DNA of 64,000 nucleotides, from NCBI RefSeq assembly GCF_037038585.1, contig NC_092520.1:59176501-59240500 (forward strand), written 5' to 3'. The translations under genes were made by a program, and so were the position numbers. The notes below the pieces were generated by a model, which saw only the letters and a list, made by a program, of their open reading frames with translations, was not told the origin of the DNA and did not search any database. The DNA is from Patagioenas fasciata (Eukaryota > Chordata > Aves > Columbiformes > Columbidae). Shown here piece after piece: positions 49,701-60,502 of this stretch; within the stretch, counting starts at the first letter, position 1, and the number at the start of each line of letters is the position of its first letter.

Positions 49701-51589
49701 ATCTACTCATCGGTTAAAAATAATATAACTCCTCTCACTTCTGTCCTCAGCCATAGCTTTACATCCAAGTATGACCTTTAATATGCTGTCTTGAAAGACA
49801 TTGGAAATTATAAGTGTGTGACATAAAGCAATAAAAAGTTCTGTAGGTTGTGAGCAAGGCAGAGTATAGAATCAAATTTTCTAATGTTTGTTCTTAGTAT
49901 TCTAGTTGAACCAACCTAAATGCTCAGCTAATAAGGCTCACTGTATTTTGAAGACAATCCTAGAGTTTCATTATTCATTTACTGCAAAAATTTTCAATAT
50001 TGAGATATTAATAATGTAATATTAATATGCGTAAAATGCTCTGAAGTCTATAAAAAAAAACAACACAGGCAATCATAATTTACTGTTTACATAAATAAAC
50101 ATGTTTTGTAAAGAAAATGTGATAATCTATCAGTGTATAGACAGGTGCAGGAAGCAAACAGTGGTCAGTAGTGTGCCATCCTGCCTTGCACAGGAGTGGA
50201 GCCACGTCTGTAATTCATAATTCTAAAACAAATGCTGATGCCCACTGAAGCAGCCTGGATGCACGCTGGCATTTGCCTTCTGAATGCGCTGTGAAAACCT
50301 CACTGGGGATGCAGGGAGAATTAGTCTCACTCATGTTTTTGTTCTGAAAGCTGGGGAGATGCAATTGAAACGCAGCTGAAATTACAGCAGATATGTGGTT
50401 GACCTAAGGATAGATGTAATGTGTACCTCTGAAGACGTGCCAGGCCCAGCTCAGCACTGGTGCTCGCTCTCTGAAACATGGAATTTTCAGAGGGCTCAGG
50501 CAAGGCACACAGTAACAGCTAGCTTGACCCTTCTGGTTTTCTTTTGAAGGATCCTTAACCCATGAAGACATGGGATTTTTTTCTGTGCATCTGCACTTAT
50601 TTTTGTAGTTTCCTACTTGTGCCATAGCATTGAATTCCACGGGTTCATAGGAACCTGTTGAAATATTTAGTCTGTGATATGTGATGTTGTACCAAGAGTT
50701 CATTGTCAATATAAGTAGGTCCAAGTGGAAGGCAATCACCTGTCTTATTTTAACACTTCACCTGATAGTAAAAAGGGCAAGAAAGTGTCTCATTCATCTT
50801 CTGTTTTCTGTAGAAAGCTGGGTCATGTCACACAGCTTGGGGCAAACCTCAGAGCAGGACAGACCAGGAAGGCTAAGCCCATGTGTTAATAAACTATGTG
50901 ATTCACATGACAATGTGTATTCTGGGCTAAGAAACCTTGCTCCACCCTCAGGATAGCTGTGTAATGTTGATAAAAAACCTGCCAGTAGGTTCAAAGGGAC
51001 TTGAATTTGAACCTACAGGATAAAGAATATGTCCCAACTGGGAACAGTAGGGAGCGGAATTTGTACAAATCTCACCTAATTTTTAATAAAATGCTTAGTA
51101 GTCTTGCATCTGCATATGATGGAAGTCAGTATTATCCCATGAATATCACTATGGTACCACACCATAATACAGCCAGGTATGTATTCTGTCACATTGAATC
51201 ACAAAAGTCATGCTTAAGCCATAGATTAAATGATGCCAGGACATGTTTCCAGGCACTGGACACCCTTCAAGCATGCTGTTGCACTGTTAGAATATTCTCT
51301 GCCACACTTTTGCTTTGTGTTACTAGTGCCATCAAGAACAATTCTCCGTCATATTTTTGGAGGTATCCCAGTGGATCACTTGGAACAGACAATTTGCATA
51401 TGGTCACCTTTTTTGAAGACTAAGAGAGCTTGGTGGTATGGATGAAGCCAAACCATGTTGATTGGTCTCAGGGCCAGAGAATGCTGGCAGTGTATGGTTG
51501 CTCATATATCTCCAGACAGCTTTTCTGATGGAACATTTACTGCTAAAAGTGGAGTTTTGTTGAAACTGACATATTCTCAGTTTTATTGA
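40701..51589. other. Long single-copy stretch without recognisable genes
   Basis: About 11 kb with no recognised transposon or defendable gene. A 17-base A run lies at 40771-40787 and a short CA run at about 48051-48064. Two places have splice-like signals around short open stretches (41417-41499 and 43938-44131) but no recognisable homology. The 140-codon frame 51001-51423 (+) and the 111-codon frame 50404-50739 (-) have no visible domains. Sequence at 44680-44800 is rich in TTTAAA/ATTAAA words and could be a conserved noncoding block. Confidence 0.5.
40771..40787. repeat. Poly-A homopolymer, 17 bases
   Basis: Read directly from the sequence. Confidence 0.9.
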
Positions 51590-53287
51590 GAAGACAGTTT
51601 AAACTCAGACTAAAGACCACTGGGAGCTGAATTGGACAAAGGATGTGAAGGACAAGAAGAAAGGCTCCTACAGGTACATCAGGGGCAAAAAAAAAGAAAG
51701 ACTAGGATAAATGCAGGTCTGCTGCTAAATGGGGGAAGGATCTGGTGACTAAAAACATGGAAAGGCCAAAGTACTCAATCCCTTTGTTGTTTCAGTCTTT
51801 GCAATGTAAGATTTGTTTTCAGCAATCACAGGTCACTGAGACCAGTGGCAAAGTCTGGGGCTATGAAGACTTATCCTCGGTGCAGTTTATGGATTGTTTG
51901 AACAAACTGGCCATGTTCAAGTTCATTGGACAACGATGTGCACTCACAAGTGCTGAACGAGCTGAGCAGTGCCATTCAGAGGCCACTCTTGGTTATCTTT
52001 GAAAGCTCATTGTGATCAGAGGAGGTGCCTGAGGACTGGAAGAAAACAAATGCCACTCTATTTTCAGGAAGGGCAAGAAGGAGGATCTAGGAAATTACAG
52101 GCTAGTCAGTCCCACCTTGTGAAACTGATGGAACAACTGATCTGGAAACAATTTCTAAATCTGTGGATAAGAGGAGAGCAGTGAATCTCATTTGTTTTCA
52201 GCAAGGTTTTTGACACTGTCTACCATAACCTCATAACTGACAAACTGATGAAGTATTGTCTAGAATAATGAACAGTGAAGTGAATTAAAAAATGGGCAGA
52301 ATTCATGGTCTCGAAAGGTTATGATCAGTAGTATGGAATCTGATTGGATGCAAGACACTGGTGGTGTATCCCACAGGTGCCAATACTGTTTAAGATTTTG
52401 ATCTGGACACTAGGGCAGAGAGCATCCTCAGAAAGTTTGCAGATGAAACAAACGTGGAAGAAACAGTTTGTGTACCAGATGATTGTTCTGCCATGCAGAG
52501 GGACCTCAACAAGCTGAAGAAATGGGCTGACAGGAACATCATGAAGTTCAACAAAACCAAATGTCAAGTCCTGCCTCTGTGGAAAAATAACACTATGCAC
52601 AAGTACACACTGGGGGCAGACTGGCTGAAAGACAGTGTGGTAAAGAAGGACCAGAGTGAGGGTCCTAGTGATAGAAAATTTGAACATAAGCCAGGAATGT
52701 GCCATTATGTCAGACAACGGCCTCTTGGGCTGCTTTAGGCAGAATGTTGCCAGCAGGTAAATGGAGGTGATCCTTGCCCTCTACTCAGCCTTGGTGAGAC
52801 ACACATTGGTCTAGTTCTGGGCTTCCCAGTGCAAGAGAGACAAGTACATCCCAGCTCCAGTCCAGTAAAGGGCCATGAAATTGATGAAGGGACTTGAGCA
52901 TCTGTCATATGAGAAGAGATTGAGAGAGTTGGGACTGTTCATCCTAGAGAAGAGAAGGTTCAAAGGCATCTTATCAGTATGTACAAATATCTGATGAGAG
53001 AAGTAAAGAAAATGAAGCCAAACTGGCTTAGATGTGCCCAGTGACAGGACAAGAGAAAATGAGCACAAACTGAAATATAGGAAGTTCCATTTACACATAA
53101 GAGAATAAAAACACAGTAAGGCAGGTAAAATATTGGAACATATTGCCCAGAGAGGGAGGTTGTGGAGTGTCAGTCCTTGGAAATACTAAAAGTCTGACTG
53201 CATGTAGCCCTGAGTAACCTGCTCTGAGCAGGGGGGTTGGTCTTGATGATCTTCAGAGGTACTCTCCAACCTCAAATATTCTGTGTG
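51590..53287 (+). mobile_element. Degraded CR1 LINE, about 1.7 kb, covering the RT domain and 3' end
   Basis: This is the longest CR1 copy in the window. In order it shows a pre-RT linker ('GACAAGAAGAAAGGCTCCTA' and 'AGGTACATCAGGGGC'), the 'VLNELSSAIQRPLLVIFESS' stretch near 51947-52008, 'EVPEDWKK' near 52026, a broken 'NYRPVS' region near 52093, and 'KVFDTVYHNLI' near 52203. It continues with a decayed catalytic box 'KFADET' at about 52433-52450 (normally FADDT), then the C-terminal region with 'LKKWADRNIMKFNKTKC'. The 3' UTR ends 'GGTCTTGATGATCTTCAGAG' and ATTCTGTG near 53280. Many stops and frameshifts are present. It is older than the copies at 16035 and 21307. Confidence 0.9.
52454..52738 (+). 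pseudogene. CR1 ORF2 remnant, C-terminal to the catalytic box
   Basis: This is a 94-codon open piece of the degraded CR1 ORF2, just downstream of the altered FADET box. It carries the 'QRDLNKLKKWADRNIMKFNK' block, equivalent to the region that starts the ORF2 fragment at 16053. Frameshifts on both sides separate it from the rest of the reverse transcriptase, so it is a fossil without function. Confidence 0.85.
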
Positions 53288-53575
53288 AATCCAGATGGTG
53301 AGGATGGAAGCATCACCTAGGTTGTTTTCCTTACTTGCTTCTGCCTTCAAGATGATTTCAGGCACAGGTACTGGAGTGTAAACAGCATGTACAACAGCCT
53401 GCAGTCTATGATGCTTTTGGCTCTTTTATCTACTGTTGTTATGGGTCTGCTCAATAATTAAGTGAAGGTGTGAGAGAAGAGAATGTGAGGGAATGGCCAT
53501 TCAGTTTCTGAGCAAAGGTATATGTGGGAGCCATTTTTCAATGAGTTGGCCAGATGTGATCTAAGACACAAACAG

Positions 53576-54360
53576 TGTATCACCATTTAAGGCTGGGTGG
53601 GTCATTAAACAGCATGGGAGATGCTCTCTGTTACCTCTTTCCCTCCCCAGAAGAAAAAAAGGAAAGGAGGAGAGACTTATGGGTTGGAAAATCAAAACAG
53701 CTTTAATTAAACAATAACAAGTAATAATGACAATAATGGTAAAAGAAATAATGAAAATTATAAAAAAACCAATATTAGGCTTCTGTGATGACCATCACAG
53801 AAGTGTGTACCATGGTAGCTCACACCGCTGATGCTGCAGGGGAGGCACCAGGTAGTCCTGGACTGGACTCAGCAGTTGATAGGAACTGGGTTTAGGAATG
53901 CACAGATTCAGATCAGAGGTGAGAGAACAAAGGAATTGTCCCTCATAAACGCCAGATATGAAAGAAGAAAGAAAAAGCAAGATTCTCATGTCCTCTCAGC
54001 TTTAAACTAAGTATGGTGTGTATGGGATGGAATATATTGGTTGATTTTTGGTCACCTGTTCTGTCTGCTCCACCCACAGGTAAAACCCTTTTTTGACCCT
54101 TCACATGTGGGACAGAAGACGTGTATGAGTGACCTTCATTGCTATAGAACTAAGTCTAAATACGAGCTTTCTCTGCATAACATTTCTACCATTAGCTCAG
54201 TAAAACTGTAAACATCAGGCATTATCAGTTCTGGAAGCAGACACTGTCTGAAAAAAAATGTAGACAACTTCAGAAAGTGCAGTTACTTAAAAGAAACTTA
54301 GTTGAAAGGAAAAATGACTAAAAGGAGAATTGGTCCCATTCTAGCCAAAATGGGGGCACA
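53576..54360 (-). mobile_element. Degraded ERVL-like solo LTR (about 785 bp)
   Basis: The element is collinear with the 588-bp LTR at 19208-19795 in the same orientation. It starts TGTATCACCATTTAAGG, has 'CATTAAACAGCATGGGAG', then 'ATGGGTTGGAAAATC' and an ATTAAA signal (53702-53707 reversed). Next come an AAT-rich stretch, the decayed TATA segment at 53999-54019, 'TATGGGATGGAATATATTGG' and 'TAAACATCAGGCATTATCAG', ending 'TCTAGCCAAAATGGGGGCACA'. It is longer and much more diverged than its relative. No matching flanking duplication is visible (AACAG on the left, GTGGA on the right), so the duplication has probably decayed. The 64-codon frame inside it is meaningless. Confidence 0.8.
53780..53803. 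repeat. 24-bp near-perfect palindrome within the LTR
   Basis: CTTCTGTGATG (53780-53790) and CATCACAGAAG (53793-53803) are perfect reverse complements with only two bases between them. They lie between the TATA-like segment and the polyadenylation signal of the LTR. Confidence 0.9.
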
Positions 54361-55497
54361 GTGGAAGTGAATGTAGTCTTGAAATAAAAGAAGTCTCCAT
54401 TGTATTATACCACTCCATTGTTTTAGTACAGCTGCCAAAAGAAGCCCATGAGCATGACAGAGAGGTATTCTTGTTTAGGAAATAGTTCTTGAAGGTGTTT
54501 CTTCATGTAAAATTCTCATGGCTATTAAGGAAGGTGAGGAATACGGTCATATTCCATTGATTAAGTTGAGGTGCATCAGAAACAAAGGCAAATCTAGTAG
54601 CCACATACCTGAATTCTCTGTTTCTTTCAAGTGGAAAGACATGAAAGATGTCTTCCACCTCAGCAGAGCTCTTTGACTTCAGAGTATTCCATCCATCATG
54701 CCAAATGAGTACTTGAGGAAAAACATTAAAATTTAATAACCTGAAGAAGTTTTATGCCAGTAATGTGTCTCCCTAGAGATGACCAAGGAGGATATCCATA
54801 GTCAGTGATAGTTCAGACTTCAGTCAGCATCTCTCACGATGAAAACATTTTGAAAGAATACCACAGCAGGTATATGTGTAGTCCAAGTTATTGAAATGGT
54901 AGAGATTCACATGCAAAATCTATAATTCATCTGCCAGCTACCTGAGAAATCACTGTCAATTTAGCTTCTTACAGTAAGAGCAGTCTGGGAATGTTTTAGA
55001 TGTAGGAAGTGGACCTTGATGTAGCATCTAATTCTATATTTCAATTTTCTATTAAGCCTATGATAACTTTATTCTAGGGTTAAAATAGACATCAACCACA
55101 CTTCTCACTGGGTTTTCTAACATTTTGCAGCCTCCCAGTAATATTTCTGTGTAAGGTTCAAGGTGTAAAGTTCAAGGTGATTTAAGATGAGGTGAGGTAC
55201 CTCTGAACTTTCCTAGATTAATAATATAACTGCATTGTGTTGTTTACTGTTCATATTTTCCAGGTTTATTACTATTGATATTTCAGACAGCCATTATTTG
55301 TCTGTGGTGTTTCTGAACAGCCTAAAGCTGAGTGTTGCATGATTTGATGGCCTGTATTAGTGGGTTTTAGCACACAACAGCCACAAGATGCAAACCCTGC
55401 AGGGTGAAGAAATGCCCACTGTGTGTTGCAAAAGCATGAGTACAGAAGATAGTAAGAAATAGGACGTGTGGAAAGTGGTCAGTTCATAGCCAGTTTT
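54361..55497. other. Single-copy DNA, no gene seen
   Basis: No exon, RNA gene or transposon recognised. Confidence 0.55.
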
Positions 55498-55695
55498 TAG
55501 AATCCTAGAATTGTAGAATCACTTCAGTTGGAAGAGACCCTCAGGATCTTTGAGTCCAATCATAACCTAACCAAACTCTAAACACCAAACCATGTCCCTA
55601 AGAACCTTGTCTAAACGCCTTTTAAACACGTACAGAGATGGTGACTCCACCACTTCCCTGGACAACCTTCACAGGGTTCTGCCAGAGTTGGAGAG
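55498..55695 (-). mobile_element. CR1 LINE 3' end on the minus strand
   Basis: The plus strand reads 'TAGAATCCTAGAATTGTAG', 'GGAAGAGACCCTCAGGATC', 'AACCATGTCCCTAAGAACC' and 'GATGGTGACTCCACCACTTC', the reverse complement of a common avian CR1 tail. The subfamily differs from the CR1-J-like copies, having the ATTCTA-type end. The 71-codon frame at 55592-55807 overlaps it and is not a gene. Homology fades after about 55695. Confidence 0.88.
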
Positions 55696-57112
55696 AATAG
55701 TTGGAGGATATGAGGTTGTCCTGAACAGGACCAACATCTTGAGTTTCAAGGCCTTTTCACCTTTTGGAGGAGGACAGATCTCATCCTTTAATGATACTGA
55801 ATTATGAACATGTTAAGCAGAGTGGAAAGATGGAGAGCCAGCATGTCCCAGGACTGGGACAAGAGCATAAAAATGTGCAGAAGAAGGTTTGGTAAATTAT
55901 TAAAGAGATGGAGAGGAGATGAAAAGAAACAGGAAAGAAGCATTTGCTACATGTAATGATGTGGAAATCTCAAACACCAAGCTGGCAAAGAGGTCACAGC
56001 AGAATCTTTAGACAAGGTCAAGCTTCAAGTTGTGTATTAGAAGAAATGTAAAAAACCAAAAAGCAGAAGTATGTAAAATAGGGAAATTCAGGGATAGATT
56101 AGTTAAACATCTGCACCTATTCAAACTGTATAAAGTTTTTGCAGTTCTTGTAATGGTATGTTATCTTACCGTCTTGAACAAAGGGGACCAGAAGGAGGGA
56201 CCTGTGTATAAATGATGTGCACTTGTGTTAGGGAATGCAAACAGAGTGCTACTAAAGGTGAGAACTTTGAGATAAAACTTCCTGTCTGGACATCTACCTT
56301 AGGGTTTCAGCTGTCCAAACAAGCAAAGTTTCTGATTGATAGATAATTGTATCTTTTTTATTTTGTTATTTGTATAAGTTTGCATAGAGTAAATAAATTG
56401 TCCAGGATAAAGGAGAACCTTGGATTCTGACTGGAAAATTTGATATTATTTTAAATTTATGTCCCATAGCAGGGTTCTCAGGTTGTGGGCATGTCCGTTA
56501 GAAAACACTTTGGGATAAACCTCCTGATTTCAGAATGGGAACACCCTCAGTCCTGATGCTTTTGTGTTTAAAGGAGACCTACTTGGAAGCCACTGTGAGA
56601 TTCTTTGTCCCTTCAGATCCTGTCTTTGATTCCACAAAACCCTCTTGAACCAAAGGTTATTCTTTATGAAATAGTCTCATTGACCACCAATAGGTTCATT
56701 GACCATATTTTCCAAGAAAATGTCACGTGGTAGAATTCTTTCATCAGTTTTGTTTGGGGGGAATAATAATAATAGAGGGATCAAAAAGAAAAAGGGTTCC
56801 AAAGAAATTAAAGTCATTCAGGGAGATTGTTAACATAGACATATATTAGCATACAGTCAGTTATTCTGGGAATTTAAACATGAGTAAAAACTTGGACCAA
56901 AGCACTTGATTATATTCTATAATCAGAAGTCTTCTTCTAATAGGAAGTGGAAGATCAAGAGTGTTTTTCATTAACGAACTACTTGAATTTTTGCAGTTTT
57001 TAAGCGATATTGACCAGTAGAGAAACACCTTGCCTTTAGGGATGTGGACTCTATCAACAGGCAAAATGTGGTAAAGTGTTTTTGGGCAACCAAGTTAAAC
57101 AGTTAAAGCCTT
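55696..57112. other. Single-copy DNA, no gene seen
   Basis: Nothing recognisable beyond short chance frames (56030-56215 +, 56861-57064 -). The first 100 bp may be a further, unrecognised extension of the CR1 fragment. Confidence 0.55.
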
Positions 57113-57117
57113 GAATT
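57113..57117. repeat. Target-site duplication, left copy (GAATT)
   Basis: Precedes the TG start of the LTR. The right counterpart at 58205-58209 is GAACT, one mismatch. Confidence 0.65.
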
Positions 57118-57399
57118 TGTATTGGGTTTGGGTGGTTGTTTTGGTAGGATGGCTACAGGGGTGGCTTCTCTGAGAAGCTGTTAGAAGTTTCCCCTGTGCC
57201 CAACAGAGTCAATGCCAGTCAGCTCCAAGACAGCCAAGGCCGAGACCATCAGGAATGGTGGTAGCGCTTCTAGGACAACATAGTTAAGAAGGCAGGAAAA
57301 CCCTGCTGTTCAAAGGCATCTGGAGAGAGCAGGGAGAAAATGTGAGAGAGACAGCCCTGCAGACACCAAGATCACTGAAAAAGGAGATAGAGTAGGTAC

Positions 57400-57810
57400 T
57401 CCAAGCACTGGAGCAGAGGTTCACCTGCAGCCCATGGTGCAGACCACAGTGAGGCCATCTGTCGCCCTGCTGCCAATGGATGTCCACAGTGGCACAGAGA
57501 TCCACCTGCACCCCATGGAGGACCCCAGACTGGAGCAGGTGGATGCCCAAAGGAGGCTGTGACTCTGTGGAGACCCCACGCTGGAGCAGGCTCCTGGCAG
57601 GACCTGTGGCACTATGGAGAGGAGCCTACACTGGAGTAGGTTTGCTAATGGGACTTGTGACCCCATGGAGGACCCAGGCTGGAGCAGTTTGTTCCTGAAG
57701 GACTGCACTCGGTGGAAGGGACCCACACTAGAGCAGTTTGTGAGGACCTACAGCTTGTGAGAAGTTTGTGGAGGAATGTCTCCCATGGGAGGGACTCCAT
57801 GCTGGAGAAG
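57400..57810 (+). repeat. About seven degenerate 50-bp tandem units inside the LTR
   Basis: The motif CTGGAGCAG or a close variant recurs near 57408, 57530, 57581, 57631, 57679, 57728 and 57792, often preceded by CCATGGAGGACCC. Spacing is close to 50 bp for most neighbours. Such arrays in the U3 region of LTRs often vary in copy number. Confidence 0.8.
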
Positions 57811-58013
57811 AGAAAGAGTGTGAGGAGGAAGGAGGGACAGATATAATGTGTGATGAACTTACCACAAGCCCCATTCTCCATCCACCTGTGCTGCTCAGAG
57901 AGGGAAGAAGTAGACAATTCAGGAATGCAGTTGAGACCAGGAAGAAGGGAGGGATGGGGGAAAGGGTTTTTTTAAGATTTTGGTTTTTTTCTCCTCCCTC
58001 TGATTCGGTTGGT

Positions 58014-58019
58014 AATAAA
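58014..58019 (+). terminator. LTR polyadenylation signal (AATAAA)
   Basis: Canonical AATAAA about 190 bp before the 3' end of the LTR and downstream of the TATA-like sequence. Confidence 0.7.
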
Positions 58020-58204
58020 TTAAATTAATTTCCCTGAGTCAAGCATGTTTTGTCCATCATAGGAATTGCTAAGTGATCTCTCCCTGTCTTTATCTCAACC
58101 CACGTGCTTTTCATCATCATTCATCTCCCACATCCAGTTGAGGAGAGGGAGTGATAGAGTCGATTGGTGAACACCTGGCATCTAGCCAGGATCAACACAC
58201 CATA

Positions 58205-58209
58205 GAACT
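58205..58209. repeat. Target-site duplication, right copy (GAACT)
   Basis: Differs at one position from GAATT at 57113-57117. Confidence 0.6.
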
Positions 58210-60383
58210 TTATGGAAGAAAATGGTGTAAAAATCGGGAAAATTTCTCTGAAGAGTTCTTGCTCAGTTCAACGGAAGCGTATAGGCTACTGATTCCTGAG
58301 CGGCTTACTCGTAGATCTTTAGCTGCTTTCTCACTCATATAGGTCGAGTTAGAAAGAGAAAACGTTGTTTCATGGAAGTCTAAATAGAGTAGGAATTTTA
58401 TGCTTCCCAGTTGAAAAGTGGAGATGGGCTAAGGAGAGCCTAGTGGCCTTTCCACATTCCTTTTGGGGAACATATACAGTTTTCAGTTCTTAGAGTAATC
58501 TCCATAGCTGGCTGAGAGATATGGAACATGTGGAATTCAAGGGGAAATTTAAAAGCAAATGAAGGGTAAAACTAGATTTGCAAAGCTCTCAAAGGTGTGG
58601 CAGGCTTCTCTCTTTTGTTCCAATTTAAGGGATATAAACTAGGGAGAATGTAGAAGGCCACATAGTTGGGGGCTTGCCTGTTGATGGTTTGAGGGTAGCT
58701 CAGAAGAGCTCCAAGCAAACTTTTTCAGGAATAAATCATTCTTCCTGTTCAGGAATAGTTTTTTAGAAGAACTGCGGATTTTCAAGCTTTGGCAAATAAG
58801 AAACAGGACTTACTTGAAAGACCAGAAGAAAAGATGAATGTCCATATTGTTTTTTTATCAGTGAGAAAGGAACTTCCCCTGGGGCTCAGAGGATGGCTGA
58901 AGAATTTTATCAGAGGTTCATTGATCCCCCTTCTGTGGTATTTTCAAGGGCTTTCAATGATCTCTCAAGTGAAATAGCATTAGGATCTTTACCATGCAAT
59001 AGTCTTTCCATTGCTTTCTTCCTTTGGTAAAAATATTTAGAGAATACTAGAGACTGGAGACATTGCCTATTTGAAATACATTACAAAATTTTGTTTCTAT
59101 TCTAGCTAAGAGGCTGACAAAGAAAATAGACAATTATTATATTTCAGTCACTCTAATACCTTTAAGGTCATACACTGACAGTCATTTTGCGTAGTTTGTG
59201 GCAATTGTTTGAAACTGCAGGAGAAGACAAAAATGAACTAGCCCTGAATCCAACCAAAGGGTTTAGAGTGAAATTTCTGTCACACATCTCAAGACGGGAT
59301 TGTCCTATAGTTTGTTAACTTGCATTGCAAACACCTTACAACTAAATGATACGTGTGCTTTTTAGTGTTTTTCTTTGATTCTTTTATTGCATGGGAGGCA
59401 TGGATTTGAGAGGATTTTGGGGTTTAGTTACTCAGCTGGAGGGAGAGAGGTTTTTTAATGTCCCTGAAAGCTGTCATATTTAGAAATGTTATAATAATGG
59501 TAGGTTATGCAAGGTAGTCATATCTATGTATACATGTATGTATATGTAGAGAGATATACATTCTTGTATGTACATATCGGTTTTCAACATCAACATTTAT
59601 AACTTATACAGAGAAAAGGTAGTGATTAATGTATGAGCATTACACCAGGATGTTTTTTGTGGGATAATTCTTCAAAACTCCAGAGGCCTTAAAGGTCAGA
59701 TGAGCTGTTTTTAAGGAAGGAAGGGGAAGGCCTGTTTGCTTCGGTTTTTGTTTGTTTTCTTAGAATTAACTGACTTTCAGTGATGATTCAGTATCTGAAC
59801 TGAACTGGGAGAAACTGTCTCCTGTCAGGTAAAAGTGATGAGGTGGAATAGATGAGCCTTGACTTTGGCAGGAAGAGGGATATTAACTCAATACTTTGCT
59901 ATTACTTTTTGCATTTGTGTGACATATGTGTATGCTCCTTTCGCAAATTCTTTTATTAAAGGGTAAGAGTTACTGCAGATGTTTTAGGGCAAGAAATGCC
60001 ACTTAGTGAAGAAACAGTGATCTTAACACTTACGTCTAGTGATAAAGTCCCCGTTTTTCTCTGCTGACCATATCAGGAAATGGCCCATTTTACTTTAAAG
60101 GCATAATGACATAATTGCAAAGGAGGAGACTGAGTTAGGCAGCCTGTACCTCATCCATCACCTACCTGTCAGTTATGGAAGTGTTAGTGGCAAGGTGTGC
60201 AAATTTCATCTCGATGGTCCTATTTGATTTTGTAACCTTCAGCATTCTTGCATAACTGAATATCTTGGCTTTTGTACAGTTTGTTTTTCACATTCTTACT
60301 GTTGTAGGTTTTATTACTAATATCATAGGTATTGCTCAAATGGAGGTAATATATGAGAGAAAACTTATTTCAAACTGGATTTA
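58210..60383. other. Single-copy DNA, no gene seen
   Basis: No recognisable exon or repeat. A low-complexity TATG/TGTA-rich patch lies at 59520-59580. Frames 58151-58342 and 58789-58977 (+) are short and unfamiliar. Confidence 0.55.
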
Positions 60384-60502
60384 CTCTAGGTGTACCTGCT
60401 TTAGCAGGTGGGTTGCACTGGATGATCTCCAGAGGTCCCTTCCAACCCCAACCATTCTATGATTCTGTGATTCTGTGATTCTGTGATTCTGTTATTCTGT
60501 GA
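60384..60502 (+). mobile_element. CR1 LINE 3' end with six tail octamers
   Basis: Matches 'CTCTAGGTGTACCTGCTTTA', 'GGTTGCACTGGATGATCTCC' and 'AGAGGTCCCTTCCAACCCC', then ATTCTATG, three ATTCTGTG, ATTCTGTT and ATTCTGTG (60454-60501). It belongs to a different subfamily from the CR1-J-like copies because of 'TTCCAACCCCAACC'. Six tail units is at the long end of what is usual and probably reflects slippage. Confidence 0.93.

Larger units (their letters stand above)
57118..58204 (+). mobile_element. ERVL-like solo LTR, plus strand (1,087 bp)
   Basis: Begins TGTATTGGGTTTGGGTGG and ends 'CATCTAGCCAGGATCAACAC' plus ACCATA, where the usual terminal CA appears mutated to TA. It contains an AATAAA polyadenylation signal (58014-58019) in the familiar 'GGTAATAAATTAAATTAA' context, followed by 'TTTCCCTGAGTCAAGC', which I recognise from avian ERVL LTRs. 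A possible TATA-like ATATAA lies at 57841-57846. The central part carries about seven 50-bp tandem units. Flanks GAATT/GAACT suggest a 5-bp duplication with one change. No internal viral genes are attached. All reading frames of 70-100 codons on both strands here are by-products of the tandem repeats. Confidence 0.88.

Noticed and set aside
51001..51423. 140-codon plus-strand frame
   Set aside because: No recognised motif; a second overlapping frame is also open, as expected from chance in this stretch.
57284..57917. Several 70-100 codon frames on both strands
   Set aside because: All lie within the 50-bp tandem array of an LTR; periodic sequence without stops explains them.
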